Positions 24,960-34,526 of a stretch of 64,000 nt of DNA are shown here, piece by piece (the first letter of the stretch is position 1; every line of letters starts with the position of its first letter). Origin of the DNA: GYS-P2D sp964522505 (lineage in GTDB: Bacteria > Bacteroidota > Bacteroidia > Chitinophagales > Saprospiraceae); NCBI GenBank assembly GCA_964522505.1, contig CAZFWJ010000012.1:1-64000 (forward strand), given 5' to 3'. The notes below the pieces were generated by a model. It had not been told where the DNA came from and made no database searches. It worked only from the letters and a program-made list of their open reading frames with translations. Both the position numbers and the translations under genes were made by a program.

Positions 24960-25817
24960 ATGATGCCTAACTCAAGTATGACTATTAATATTCACCTTTT
25001 AATTTCGGCTTTTCTGATTAGCAATATAGTAGTCTCTTATGGACAGCAGATTAACCTTAGTATAGTCGACGAGAATAATCAGCCTATACCATACGTCAAC
25101 CTTTACTTTGAGAAATCCAGTTATGGCACCCTATCTGACGTTAATGGTTTGGCTCAATTAGATATATCGCTACTAGATGTTTCCGATGCGCTAAATCTGA
25201 CATGTATTGGATATGAAAATAAGGCTCTTAAACTCAGTGAATTGCAAAATAATTCTGTAGTACGAATTCGTCTCACGACTAAATCTTATGCGCTCCAAAA
25301 TGTCGAAATAATTGCAGAACAAGCACGATTCAAAAGTAAAAATGTTGGATTCAATACTGCTCTTGACCTGTGTCAAACAGGATTCTCCAACAAAAAGAAA
25401 ACGAGGGGCAGAGAACGGGCAGTTCTTATTAAAAATAATAGTGAAGCATATATTGAATCCATAAACTTTAATTCTACCAGCGTCTCACATGACTCTGTGG
25501 TTTATGAAGTCAATATTTATGAATATGATCATGGCATTGGACCAATTATCAACAATCATCGAATTTTCATAACTCTGAATCCATCAGATAACTCAAAGAC
25601 TTATTCTGTAGATTTATCAAAAATGAGACTCTTTACTCGATCAGACTTTTTGATTTCATTTGAAGCTGTTGAAGTATTCGGTAGTGGAGGCGTAATGTTT
25701 AAATGTCCATGCCATAAAAAAACGTCTATTTACGAAAAGTCTACGGATGGGAATTGGACCATTTCAAGGGAAAGACCGCCAGCAATATGGTGTAAATTGA
25801 AAATTCCCAAGAATTAG
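24960..25817 (+). CDS. Exported protein with CarboxypepD_reg-like (TonB plug-type beta-sandwich) domain
   Basis: A 285-aa protein. A signal peptide (residues ~1-28, ending SYGQ; Met7 is an alternative start) is followed by a CarboxypepD_reg-like domain (INLSIVDENNQPIPYVNLYF...GTLSDVNGLAQL, ...LTCIGYENKAL). The rest (130-285) is unrecognised and ends in a short Cys-His segment (KCPCHKK) that could bind metal. Not a TonB receptor: too short. Divergent from DUF4271. Confidence 0.7.
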   Translation: MMPNSSMTINIHLLISAFLISNIVVSYGQQINLSIVDENNQPIPYVNLYFEKSSYGTLSDVNGLAQLDISLLDVSDALNLTCIGYENKALKLSELQNNSVVRIRLTTKSYALQNVEIIAEQARFKSKNVGFNTALDLCQTGFSNKKKTRGRERAVLIKNNSEAYIESINFNSTSVSHDSVVYEVNIYEYDHGIGPIINNHRIFITLNPSDNSKTYSVDLSKMRLFTRSDFLISFEAVEVFGSGGVMFKCPCHKKTSIYEKSTDGNWTISRERPPAIWCKLKIPKN

Positions 25818-25902
25818 ACTTATATCATATACACCTGTTAATGCCCTGTTAACCACGTTCTATCACTAAAATCTGATCATATTAGTAGTGCATCTTTGCA
25901 TT

Positions 25903-27177
25903 ATGCCTAACTATCTAATACGACGGCTGGCCATACTAGGAGCTATATCCATCTTTGGGGTATTGTTCATACAGGCCTATTGGCTAAAGCGAGCATTTAA
26001 TCTTAAGGACTCAGAGTTTAATCAGACCGTAACCATAGCTCTATTAGAGGTTGCGCAGAAGATCGCAGACTTTAACGAGTCAGAGCTGCCTAAGCAAAAT
26101 TTAATTCAGCGCACTTCCTCCAACTATTATGCCGTCAATATCAATGATAACATCGACGCCAACATCCTGGAGGATTATCTGATCAGAGAATTTGGCCAGC
26201 GAGCTATTAACACCGACTTCGAATTCGCCATATATGATTGTCAATCTCAGGAACTGGTTTATGGCTCCTACTGCAAAATGGACAACCTCGAAGAGTCAAG
26301 AGATCGCAGTGGTGTTCTTCCAACATTTGACAACCTGACCTATTACTTCGTTGTCAAGTTTCCAGGACAGCGAGGCTTCCTACTCAGTAATATGTGGCAG
26401 AATATTGCATTCAGTTTTTTTACTTTTCTATCCCTGGCCTTCTTGGTATATGCCATGTGGGTAATCCTACAACAAAAGCGACTCTCAGAGCTTCAAAAGG
26501 ATTTTATCAACAATATGACTCATGAGTTCAAGACTCCTATCAGTTCTATTAAGATAGCTTCTGACTACCTGAAGAAAAATGAAATACTTACTCAACATCC
26601 TAAACTGAAGAAATACACAGAGATTATATCGGACCAAAATAAACGCCTGAACAGTCAAGTTGAAAAGGTCCTAAGTCTGGCAAAATTGGAATCAGACAGC
26701 TTTAAGCTCAATCTGGAACCACTGCAACTCATCAAAGAGATCAATGAAATCGTGGATGGAGAGAGCCTAAAAATCAGCCCTGGTAAAATCAAGGTGCAAC
26801 AGCAAGGTTCGGTTGACAATCAGACCATCATCGGAGATCGATTACACTTCACTAATGTGATCTATAATATCATCGATAACGCCATTAAATATTGCTCCAC
26901 TACCCCAGACATATTAATCCACATCAGCGAGACGAAGAACAAGCTCGTCCTGAACATCAAGGACAATGGCGTAGGCCTCAAGAAAGACGATTTCGAAAGA
27001 GTATTTCAAAAATTCTATCGAGTGTCTACAGGTGATGTACATGATGTAAAGGGCTTTGGATTGGGACTCTATTATGTAAAAAATATATGCAAAGCTCACG
27101 GCTGGGACATCTCTATTAACTCTGTCTTTGGTGAGGGCTCGACATTTTCTATTCAAATACCTCAAAACCATGGCTGA
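25903..27177 (+). CDS. Membrane sensor histidine kinase (HisKA)
   Basis: A 424-aa kinase. The first helix is ~8-28, followed by a ~125-residue periplasmic sensor, a second helix near 160-185, HisKA with the H box MTHEFKTPISSIK, and a HATPase_c domain with N (IIDNAIKYC), G1 (DNGVGL) and G2 (GLGLYYVK) boxes. ATG at 25903 is preferred to the GTG at 25888 because a promoter-like box (CATCTTTGC) overlaps the five extra codons. The stop overlaps the regulator start by 8 bp. Ligand unknown. Confidence 0.92.
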   Translation: MPNYLIRRLAILGAISIFGVLFIQAYWLKRAFNLKDSEFNQTVTIALLEVAQKIADFNESELPKQNLIQRTSSNYYAVNINDNIDANILEDYLIREFGQRAINTDFEFAIYDCQSQELVYGSYCKMDNLEESRDRSGVLPTFDNLTYYFVVKFPGQRGFLLSNMWQNIAFSFFTFLSLAFLVYAMWVILQQKRLSELQKDFINNMTHEFKTPISSIKIASDYLKKNEILTQHPKLKKYTEIISDQNKRLNSQVEKVLSLAKLESDSFKLNLEPLQLIKEINEIVDGESLKISPGKIKVQQQGSVDNQTIIGDRLHFTNVIYNIIDNAIKYCSTTPDILIHISETKNKLVLNIKDNGVGLKKDDFERVFQKFYRVSTGDVHDVKGFGLGLYYVKNICKAHGWDISINSVFGEGSTFSIQIPQNHG

Positions 27178-27850
27178 TCAAATCTTATATGTCGAAGATG
27201 ACGAGACCTTAGCATTCTTAACTAACGATGCACTAACAGACGAAGGCTACGAAGTTGATCACTACCTCAACGGTGCTGATGCCCTCAAGGCTTTTAAGAA
27301 AAAGACATTTGATCTATGTGTCCTAGATGTGATGCTTCCTGTTATGGACGGCTTTGCATTAGCTGAAAAACTGAGAGATCTCAATACACAAGTGCCGATC
27401 ATCTTCGTCACTGCTAAATCAATGAAGGAAGACCGCATCAAAGGCCTCACAATTGGGGCTGACGATTATATCACCAAGCCCTTCAGTATCGAGGAGCTAA
27501 TCCTTAAGATCAATATCTTCCTCAAGAGGAGATTCATAAAGACAGATCTTAATCAAACTGTAATTATCGGTGCAAGCATCTTTGACTTTAAAAACCTCAC
27601 GCTCGACTACAAAGGAAACATTAAAAAACTCACACAGCGAGAGGGCGAGCTCATGCAGCAACTCTACACCAACATTAACTCAGTGGTTTCTCGCAAAGAT
27701 CTGCTCGAACGAGTCTGGGGCAAGGAAGATTACTTCCTAGGTCGTAGCATGGATGTGTTCATCAGTAGACTGCGCAAGCATCTATCATCAGATGATAGTG
27801 TACATATAGAAAATGTGCATGGCGTTGGGTTTAGGTTAGCAGAGAAGTAA
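27170..27850 (+). CDS. OmpR/PhoB-family response regulator
   Basis: A 226-aa regulator. The receiver has DD near residues 9-10, the phospho-acceptor Asp in VLDVMLPVMDG, Thr in FVTAKS and Lys in TKPFS. The C-terminal winged helix follows (LTQREGELMQQL, DVFISRLRKHL, VHGVGFRL). ATG at 27170 gives the standard N terminus (MADQILYVEDD) and overlaps the kinase stop. It should be phosphorylated by the upstream kinase and bind DNA; two hairpins just downstream are possible targets. Confidence 0.95.
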   Translation: MADQILYVEDDETLAFLTNDALTDEGYEVDHYLNGADALKAFKKKTFDLCVLDVMLPVMDGFALAEKLRDLNTQVPIIFVTAKSMKEDRIKGLTIGADDYITKPFSIEELILKINIFLKRRFIKTDLNQTVIIGASIFDFKNLTLDYKGNIKKLTQREGELMQQLYTNINSVVSRKDLLERVWGKEDYFLGRSMDVFISRLRKHLSSDDSVHIENVHGVGFRLAEK

Positions 27851-27867
27851 AACATATAACAATTGAT

Positions 27868-27920
27868 CTATATAGGAAAACCTATAGAGCTCTTCCTACA
27901 ATATACATGATTCCATGTAT
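27868..27920 (+). promoter_or_regulatory. Two hairpins downstream of the response regulator
   Basis: 27868-27889: CTATATAGG / CCTATAGAG with an AAAA loop (8 of 9 pairs). 27903-27920: a perfect 7-bp stem ATACATG / CATGTAT with loop ATTC. There is no T-run, so a terminator is not obvious; an operator for the adjacent regulator or the 27979 gene is possible. Confidence 0.35.
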
Positions 27921-27978
27921 TGTCATCACAGTATTGTATTTGGACTTTTGAGCTAGTCTTAATCAATAATGATACAAC

Positions 27979-30102
27979 ATGAATCTTGCCTTAATAAATC
28001 ATTCTTCTAAGTCATGCATTGCCCTTATTGGAATGCTGTCTAAAATAAGTATTTCCATAGGAGCACTGGTCCTTACTTGCTGTTTTCAATTTATTGCGAT
28101 TCCAACAGCACTTAGTCAAGATCTTTCTAATAATAGATCAGTAAAAGAACTGTCGCTAGCCTCCAGCCCATATTTTACTCATGGTAAGCATCTTCGAAAA
28201 TCATCGGGAACAATCATTAGCTCCACTTTGCACATACTCATCGCTCAAAACAATGTCGAGAAGAGCCTTCCTATAAGTAGCGTCGTTTCGGAACATGAAT
28301 TGGAGTCATCTCTTCCCACAGATCATCTTCTAATGACGAATAATGAGATCGGCATCAAACTTAGAGTAAGTGATAGTGAGACAATAGTGCCTATCCTGAA
28401 AAATATTGGAGTAAGGATCACAGGAGTAAATGATACTTATAACATAATTGAAGGTTATATGGCCTTAAGTCAGGTATTGGCCTTAGACAAATTACCCGAA
28501 CGTGGCTTGTTAAGTGTTGATGTCCTTTACAAACCTGTAAGCAACATAGGCATCACTACTACCCAAGCAGATAGTGTAATGGAAACCGACAAGTTAAGAC
28601 AACTTAACCCCATGTTTCAGGGTCAAGGAGTAAAGATTGGTGTCCTTAGTGATAGCTACAACAATTTATCTGGAGAGGCTATGGACATAGCAACGGGAGA
28701 TCTTCCAGGGCCTGCTAATCCTCTTGGGAATGTCATTCCCATAACTGTTATAGAAGATCTTGTATCTGGAGGCATTGATGAAGGGCGTGCTATGCTTCAG
28801 TTGATTCACGATATGGCCCCAGGGGCTGAATTGTTATTTGCCACTGCCTTAAATGGTCAGCAAAGTTTTGCGGACAATATTCAACTCCTGGCGGACCAAG
28901 GATGCAGTGTCATTGTTGATGATATTACCTATTTCGCTGAGCCTTACTTTCAAGATGGAATTATAGCACAAGCGGTTGATAATGTGACAAACAATGATGA
29001 TGTTATTTATTTTTCTTCTGCTGGTAATTTAGCCGATAAATCCTATGAGATTAGTAACCCACAGAGCATAGTCCCTTCATTATTCAATGGCACTGTAGCC
29101 GATATTGATTTCGACCTGAGCAATAACCAAGATGGATTAAAGCAAATTGTCGTTGGAACGGGTGACAGGATATTGATTGGTATGCAATGGGACGATCCAT
29201 TTCTTACGACTAGTGATGTAGATTCAGATTTAGATATCTTTCTAACTGATGATCCTCCTACAGTTGTTCTGGCGCAAGGGTTTGAAGACAATATTGCTAA
29301 TCAAACTCCTTTTGAGGTTTTCGAATACACCAATAATACAGGATCTCCGCAGACATTGAACCTCATTTTTAATCTATTCAGTGGGCCACTACCAGGCAGG
29401 ATTAAAATTATAAACTTTGCTACTGATTTCATTCAAGAAGAATATGATACAGATAGTCCAACTATTATAGGTCACCATGCAGCTGGAGGAGCAATAGCTG
29501 TAGGGGCCATTCCATTCTTTAGTGAGATACCGGAATCATTTACTTCACATGGTCCATCTACTATTTTGTTTAATGAAGATGGCTCCCTAAAACCAACTGA
29601 AGAAGTCAGACAGACTCCGGAGCTATCGGCTACCGACGGTACTAATACAACATTCTTCAGCTTTGATATTCCAGAAGATTCAGATATTTTCCCGAACTTT
29701 TTTGGTACTTCAGCCGCCGCACCACATGCTGCAGCTCTGGCCGCTTTGATCCGCCAAGCACATCCAACATATAATAGAGATCAGGTAGCCTCCTTATTGA
29801 TATATAATGCAAAAGATGTAGGCCCTCCAGGTCTCGACAATATTACAGGGAATGGGTTTGTTAGTGCCTTGTCCTCTTGTATCCTGCCAAGCTTGACCAC
29901 TCCAAGTAGTTTCTTGGCAGATGATGTCATAACCAGACGGCTCCGAAATCAAAATGATATCACCGCATCGGGCTTCATAGATGCTGCGGAAGACTTTGAA
30001 TTCATCTCAGGTTCAAGTGTTGTGCTAGAACCAACATTTGAAGTACAGTTAAATGCCAGTTTGACGGTCCAAATTGGCGGATGCCTTGATGTGGTTCATT
30101 AA
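27979..30102 (+). CDS. Secreted clan SB serine peptidase (S8/S53-like) with C-terminal 3-coathanger-type segment
   Basis: A 707-aa exported protease. The signal sequence is long and ends near TALSQ (Met19 is an alternative start). Residues ~50-200 are a pro-region-like segment. The catalytic domain starts VKIGVLSDSYN and contains DEGRAMLQLIHDMAPGAEL and the serine motif FGTSAAAPHAAALAALIRQAHP (subtilisin-type GTSAAAP). The acid pattern (E...LIHD...APGA) recalls sedolisin Glu/Asp pairs more than the subtilisin HGTHV motif, so the assignment between S8 and S53 is uncertain. The C terminus (ASGFIDAAEDFEFISGSSVVLEPTFEV...) is a glycine- and valine-rich beta stack typical of secreted Bacteroidota proteins; no type IX sorting domain ends the protein. 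Possibly surface or periplasmic. Confidence 0.8.
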   Translation: MNLALINHSSKSCIALIGMLSKISISIGALVLTCCFQFIAIPTALSQDLSNNRSVKELSLASSPYFTHGKHLRKSSGTIISSTLHILIAQNNVEKSLPISSVVSEHELESSLPTDHLLMTNNEIGIKLRVSDSETIVPILKNIGVRITGVNDTYNIIEGYMALSQVLALDKLPERGLLSVDVLYKPVSNIGITTTQADSVMETDKLRQLNPMFQGQGVKIGVLSDSYNNLSGEAMDIATGDLPGPANPLGNVIPITVIEDLVSGGIDEGRAMLQLIHDMAPGAELLFATALNGQQSFADNIQLLADQGCSVIVDDITYFAEPYFQDGIIAQAVDNVTNNDDVIYFSSAGNLADKSYEISNPQSIVPSLFNGTVADIDFDLSNNQDGLKQIVVGTGDRILIGMQWDDPFLTTSDVDSDLDIFLTDDPPTVVLAQGFEDNIANQTPFEVFEYTNNTGSPQTLNLIFNLFSGPLPGRIKIINFATDFIQEEYDTDSPTIIGHHAAGGAIAVGAIPFFSEIPESFTSHGPSTILFNEDGSLKPTEEVRQTPELSATDGTNTTFFSFDIPEDSDIFPNFFGTSAAAPHAAALAALIRQAHPTYNRDQVASLLIYNAKDVGPPGLDNITGNGFVSALSSCILPSLTTPSSFLADDVITRRLRNQNDITASGFIDAAEDFEFISGSSVVLEPTFEVQLNASLTVQIGGCLDVVH

Positions 30103-30118
30103 TCAAGAAAAGGAGGTA

Positions 30119-30136
30119 GGTACTATTGATAGTACC
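30119..30136 (+). terminator. Hairpin after the peptidase gene
   Basis: A perfect 7-bp stem GGTACTA / TAGTACC with loop TTGA lies 17 bp after the stop. It lacks a full T-run, so termination is only possible. Confidence 0.35.
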
Positions 30137-30239
30137 GATCTCATTTCATTGTTGATTAAATACCCTTGAACTTACCCCAAGTCTCTATCCTTTTATGGCG
30201 GCCAAATTAACGAAGATTGAATCATAGGCTCAACCACTG

Positions 30240-30632
30240 ATGCCGACGATTGAATTATACCATTCAATACTGCAAAAATGGAATACGAAATTTATAGAAC
30301 ACATGATTTCATATATAGGGATTCCTATAGGCTACAAAATAAAATCTATGCGTATCCATCTATTTAGTAGCCAAAAAAGACTGCAGATATTTATGGTATC
30401 AAATAATCCAAACGTTCTAATGATAACCTCTCGAGAAAAAGAAATCTTAACACTTATTGTTGAGGAGTATACTTCTAAAGAAATAGCTCAAAACCTGTTC
30501 CTTAGTCAACATACGGTTATCTCTCATCGGAAGAATATGATGAAGAAATATCACCTAAAAAACACTGCAGGACTGGTTAGACTAGCTTTCGAAATCGGAG
30601 TCTGTAAAGTAGGAACGATGACCAATGTGTGA
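30240..30632 (+). CDS. LuxR/GerE-type HTH protein
   Basis: A 130-aa protein. The last ~65 residues form a LuxR-type HTH (TSREKEILTLIVEEYTSKEIA, FLSQHTVISHRKNMMKKYHL). The first ~60 residues have no recognisable receiver or ligand domain and lack a Pro/Asp motif. ATG at 30240 is the first in frame, but internal Mets make the N terminus uncertain. It follows the protease gene by 138 bp on the same strand and could regulate it. Confidence 0.72.
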   Translation: MPTIELYHSILQKWNTKFIEHMISYIGIPIGYKIKSMRIHLFSSQKRLQIFMVSNNPNVLMITSREKEILTLIVEEYTSKEIAQNLFLSQHTVISHRKNMMKKYHLKNTAGLVRLAFEIGVCKVGTMTNV

Positions 30633-30684
30633 TTCCCATGATAGTTAGTCAATTAACTTGTCTTGCCGACAACTGAGTACAACT

Positions 30685-32277
30685 CTATTTGCTCCCTGGC
30701 TGCTTAAGTGTCCACCCTGTGTCTTCCTTCTCTGCATCCACCATTGCCTTTACATCTCGGAGTAACTGTTTGGCGTCATAGATGATTCCATCCTTGATGG
30801 TATACTTAACACCTCCTACACGGACAACTTCATTGTCGTCCGTAAGCTTGATTGCCCCAGTGCCATAAAGCACCTTGAGGTTCTGTAGTGGGTTTTCTTC
30901 AATAATTATGAGGTCCGCTTTCTTACCAACCTCTATGCTTCCGATCTCGTTGTCTATGCCCAGTGCTTCCGCTCCATTTAGAGTTGCAGCTCTGATCACC
31001 TCCAGTGGATGAAATCCTGCTTCTCTCAACAGCTCGAGCTCTCGGATATAAGCAAACCCATACAATTGGAAAATAAATCCTGAGTCAGATCCCGCCGTAA
31101 CTCTGCCTCCTCGGTTCTTGTACTCATTGATGAAAGTCATCCACAAGTGATAGTTCTGACGCCAGCTAACTTCTTCTTCTGTACCCCAATAGTGCCAATA
31201 AGAGCCATGTGATATTTTACTCGGCTGATAGAAATGCCATAAGCTCGGGATGGTATAATCCTCGTGCCACTCGGCACGTCGAGCTCGATGCAGATCTCTG
31301 CTTGCTTCATAGATATTGAATGTTGGATCAATCGTAAAATCTAACTCCAATAATTCATCCATCACTTCATTCCAATGGTCTGAGTGTGGCTCGGCTGCTT
31401 GCTTCCATAATCTTCCTGCCTCACCAAAACGGTGTTGCTCATTCTGATAATTATAATCGAGGGGATAATCCTGTATCGTGCGATCATCGAACAGGGCCTC
31501 AGGCAATCCGTACCAATGCTCCATAGACGTTAAGCCAGCACGGGCAGAATGTAGGACATTCCATCTTCCCACTTCGAGCTGTGCATGATGGCATGCTGAG
31601 CGCAATCCTTGTTTCTTATTCTCATCTAACGCTGCTGCGAACAAATCTGGAGCCAGACCAAAAAACTTAATACCATCAGCTCCATTAGCCGCATTCTGCC
31701 GAACCCAATTACGTGCCATCTCAGGGGTGCTGATTGGGTCGGTAGAGCCTTGACCAAATGCCGTGTAAGCCAATATTCTAGGTGCAGTGATATCGCCCGC
31801 CTCACTCAATCTTTTATGCTTGAGCACCCAATCTAGCCCGTTACCACATGAGGGATCCCTTATGGTGGTTATGCCATGAGCCATCCATAGTTTGAATACA
31901 TACTCACCGCCAGCTCCCTGCCAGCGCCCACCGATGTGCCCATGCATATCAACCAATCCCGGTAAGACATAAGCTCCGTAGGCGTCGATCTCATGCCCGC
32001 CAGATTTTAGCGTAGGTCTTCGGCTAGAATCTATCTCTACGCCAGGGTAACCAACTACCTCAATATCCTTAATGATGTTATCCTCTATAACGATATCGAC
32101 AGGCCCTATCGGCGGGGCTCCAGTACTATTGATTAGAGTCGCACCACGAATGATCAATTGTGAGAATGGTCCTTCTCCTTCCTTTACAAGCGGAGCTTCA
32201 GGAACAGATTGTGCAGAAGCACTAAGAAAACTAAAACCAACTAAAACAAAAAGCAGTAGACGTAGCATATCAGGCAA
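30685..32277 (-). CDS. Exported amidohydrolase family protein
   Basis: A 530-aa metal-dependent hydrolase. A signal peptide covers residues 1-23 (ending ASAQ; Met4 is an alternative start). The HxH metal site is His112/His114 (LVDMHGHIGG), and the C-terminal composite beta-sandwich ends with LGIDNEIGSIEVGKKADLIIIEENP. It resembles exported imidazolonepropionase-like amidohydrolases, which cleave cyclic amides or esters; substrate unknown. Downstream of the 166-aa membrane protein on the same strand. Confidence 0.85.
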   Translation of the reverse strand: MPDMLRLLLFVLVGFSFLSASAQSVPEAPLVKEGEGPFSQLIIRGATLINSTGAPPIGPVDIVIEDNIIKDIEVVGYPGVEIDSSRRPTLKSGGHEIDAYGAYVLPGLVDMHGHIGGRWQGAGGEYVFKLWMAHGITTIRDPSCGNGLDWVLKHKRLSEAGDITAPRILAYTAFGQGSTDPISTPEMARNWVRQNAANGADGIKFFGLAPDLFAAALDENKKQGLRSACHHAQLEVGRWNVLHSARAGLTSMEHWYGLPEALFDDRTIQDYPLDYNYQNEQHRFGEAGRLWKQAAEPHSDHWNEVMDELLELDFTIDPTFNIYEASRDLHRARRAEWHEDYTIPSLWHFYQPSKISHGSYWHYWGTEEEVSWRQNYHLWMTFINEYKNRGGRVTAGSDSGFIFQLYGFAYIRELELLREAGFHPLEVIRAATLNGAEALGIDNEIGSIEVGKKADLIIIEENPLQNLKVLYGTGAIKLTDDNEVVRVGGVKYTIKDGIIYDAKQLLRDVKAMVDAEKEDTGWTLKQPGSK

Positions 32278-32317
32278 ATTTGATATGCTATACTAAGGAA
32301 TAATTGTGAGATCATGT

Positions 32318-32818
32318 CTACATCAACTTCTTAAGTCCTAATCTGGCTACGACGAGTAACCCAACTAACATCAGGACCACATACTGAAATGGCAGGAATG
32401 TCACTGCAAAAATCCTAGTACGATCCAACAACCACATCACCGCTATTATCGCCATCATGACCATGATGAGTCCAGATATCTTATTGAATCCTGGTATATA
32501 CTCAAAAGGCACATTTCTTTTGATTAACCAGAGCGTTAATACCATAACCATAACTGGCAAGACTTGAGTAAACAGATTGCTCTGCATAATAGGTTGCCGC
32601 TCAAACAGAAATAGATATACGTTGAGGACTATGGCAAATATGCCCGGAACAGTCGCTGCATAAACAAGTACCGTATAGAGATATTTCCAAGGAGATAGGT
32701 GACCTTCGCCCTTGCCAAATACGCTCGCAAGGAAAGCTGTTAGCGGGAGGGCTACAAAATAAAATCCTATGATCTCAGGATTATTGGTACATGCATCAAA
32801 AAATTCCTGTAAGGTCAT
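32318..32818 (-). CDS. Small integral membrane protein, four helices, unknown
   Basis: A 166-aa hydrophobic protein with about four membrane helices and no motif I recognise. It starts 5 bp after the 2-oxoglutarate dehydrogenase E2 gene, so it is probably co-transcribed, and is followed by the amidohydrolase after 40 bp. Function not assigned. Confidence 0.6.
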   Translation of the reverse strand: MTLQEFFDACTNNPEIIGFYFVALPLTAFLASVFGKGEGHLSPWKYLYTVLVYAATVPGIFAIVLNVYLFLFERQPIMQSNLFTQVLPVMVMVLTLWLIKRNVPFEYIPGFNKISGLIMVMMAIIAVMWLLDRTRIFAVTFLPFQYVVLMLVGLLVVARLGLKKLM

Positions 32819-32823
32819 GCCTA

Positions 32824-34380
32824 TTATATGTTCATCATTAATCTAACTGGGTCCTCGAGTAGCTCAATTACTCTCACTAAGAATGTTACAGATGTGCTAC
32901 CATCTATTACTCTGTGATCGTAGGATAGTGCGAGATACATCATAGGTCTGATCTCAACATTTCCATCTACTGCTATTGGGCGTTGCTTAATTGTATGCAT
33001 TCCTAGTATAGCCGATTGTGGCTTATTCAGTATCGGTGTGCTCATCATTGAGCCAAAGATCCCGCCATTAGTAATTGAGAAGGTTCCTCCCTTCATCTCG
33101 TCGAGTGTCAACTTACCATCTCGGGCTTTAACCGCCAGCTCCTTAATCTTAAGCTCTATCTCATGAAAGTCCAGCGACTCACAGTTATGTACTGGAGGCA
33201 CAACGAGACCTGTCGGAGTAGATATAGCAATCGAGATATCCGCATAATCGTGATAGGTCAAATGGTCACCATCTATTATAGCATTTACCTGCGGCATCTC
33301 CATTAGCGCCTGTGCACAAGCCTTAGTGAATAGCGACATAAAACCCAGCTTGATTCCATGCTTCTCGACAAATTTCTCTTGATACTTCTTGCGCAATGCA
33401 AATATGTTAGTCATGTCAACCTCATTGAATGTGGTTAGCATGGCTGAGTCGTTCTTAGCAGCGACCAGTCTTGAAGCTATCGTGCGCCTCATACGAGACA
33501 TCTTTTCTCTTCTGGTTGTTCGAGCAAATGACGTTGCTCCACTTGGTGTTACTGATCCAGTAGCGACCACATTAGTCTGTTTATCCGCCGGAGCAGCACT
33601 TACCGCATCTTGTTTAGTGATTCTACCACCTACACCGCTTCCCTGTACGTCACTTGGCGACATGCCCTTTTCCGCCAGTATTTTGGCGGCAGATGGCGAT
33701 GGATGTCCTGTGGCATAACTTGCACCTGCTGCTGTTGATGGAACTGCTGGTTTCTCATCGACTTTTGGCGCCGCTTTAGGTGCAGGCGCAGCATCTTTTT
33801 CTGCCACTTCTATCTTGGCAACAAGTGCTCCGATCTCGAGGTCATCTCCTTCGCCAGCGACATGTCTTAATATACCCGATGCCTCGGCGGGAAACTCTAG
33901 AGTCGCCTTGTCAGATTCAAACTCACAGATTGGATCATCTATATTCACGAAGTCTCCATCTGCTACTAACCATGAGGATAACGTCACCTCACTGATCGAC
34001 TCACCGATCACTGGTACTTTCATTTCCTTTACATCCCCAGTGCTCTTGATCGTTGGTGCGCTCGCAACCGGTTCCGGTGCTGTTGGAGCTGCTGGCGCTG
34101 CGGGTTCTTCCTTAGCCTTTGAACTTGACGCAGCGGATTTAGCAGCTGTATCTATTTTGGCCACTATTGCTCCGATTTCTAAATCATCACCTTCTGCAGC
34201 AACATATATCAACTTTCCTTCTGCTTCAGCAGGAAATTCTAAAGTCGCCTTATCAGACTCAAACTCACAGATTGGCTCGTCCAACTTGACATATTCACCA
34301 TTCTCCTTTAACCAAGATGACAGCGTTACTTCACTAATTGACTCTCCAATTACAGGAACCTTCAACTCAACAATACTCAT
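32824..34380 (-). CDS. sucB: 2-oxoglutarate dehydrogenase E2 (dihydrolipoyl succinyltransferase) with two lipoyl domains
   Basis: A 518-aa E2. It has two lipoyl domains (~1-75 and ~118-192), each with the ESDKATLEFPAEA motif whose Lys carries lipoate, joined by Ala/Pro/Lys-rich linkers. A peripheral-subunit binding domain (PSPSAAKILAEKGMSPSDVQGSGVGGRITKQD) and the catalytic domain with the active-site His in DHRVIDG follow. Pyruvate, 2-oxoglutarate or branched-chain E2 is hard to separate by eye; the ISIAISTPTGLVVPPV and YDHRVIDGS segments favour the succinyl type. E1 and E3 genes are not in the window. Confidence 0.9.
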   Translation of the reverse strand: MSIVELKVPVIGESISEVTLSSWLKENGEYVKLDEPICEFESDKATLEFPAEAEGKLIYVAAEGDDLEIGAIVAKIDTAAKSAASSSKAKEEPAAPAAPTAPEPVASAPTIKSTGDVKEMKVPVIGESISEVTLSSWLVADGDFVNIDDPICEFESDKATLEFPAEASGILRHVAGEGDDLEIGALVAKIEVAEKDAAPAPKAAPKVDEKPAVPSTAAGASYATGHPSPSAAKILAEKGMSPSDVQGSGVGGRITKQDAVSAAPADKQTNVVATGSVTPSGATSFARTTRREKMSRMRRTIASRLVAAKNDSAMLTTFNEVDMTNIFALRKKYQEKFVEKHGIKLGFMSLFTKACAQALMEMPQVNAIIDGDHLTYHDYADISIAISTPTGLVVPPVHNCESLDFHEIELKIKELAVKARDGKLTLDEMKGGTFSITNGGIFGSMMSTPILNKPQSAILGMHTIKQRPIAVDGNVEIRPMMYLALSYDHRVIDGSTSVTFLVRVIELLEDPVRLMMNI

Positions 34381-34412
34381 GATTTAGATTGTATGTGTAA
34401 TAATTTTTAGCC

Positions 34413-34429
34413 TGCTCAAAAAATGAGCA
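34413..34429 (-). promoter_or_regulatory. sucB: Inverted repeat upstream of sucB
   Basis: TGCTCA-AAAAA-TGAGCA is a perfect 6-bp inverted repeat about 33 bp upstream of the sucB start, with a TATAAT-like sequence further upstream on the minus strand. It is operator-like, but short enough to be chance. Confidence 0.3.
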
Positions 34430-34526
34430 CTATTATAAAGTTCACAAATTTTAGCAAGGAGACAAAACCCGATAAGACTTAATAATAAGCTGTCACCAAA
34501 AAATATCCAAGACCTGTACAGGCAGA

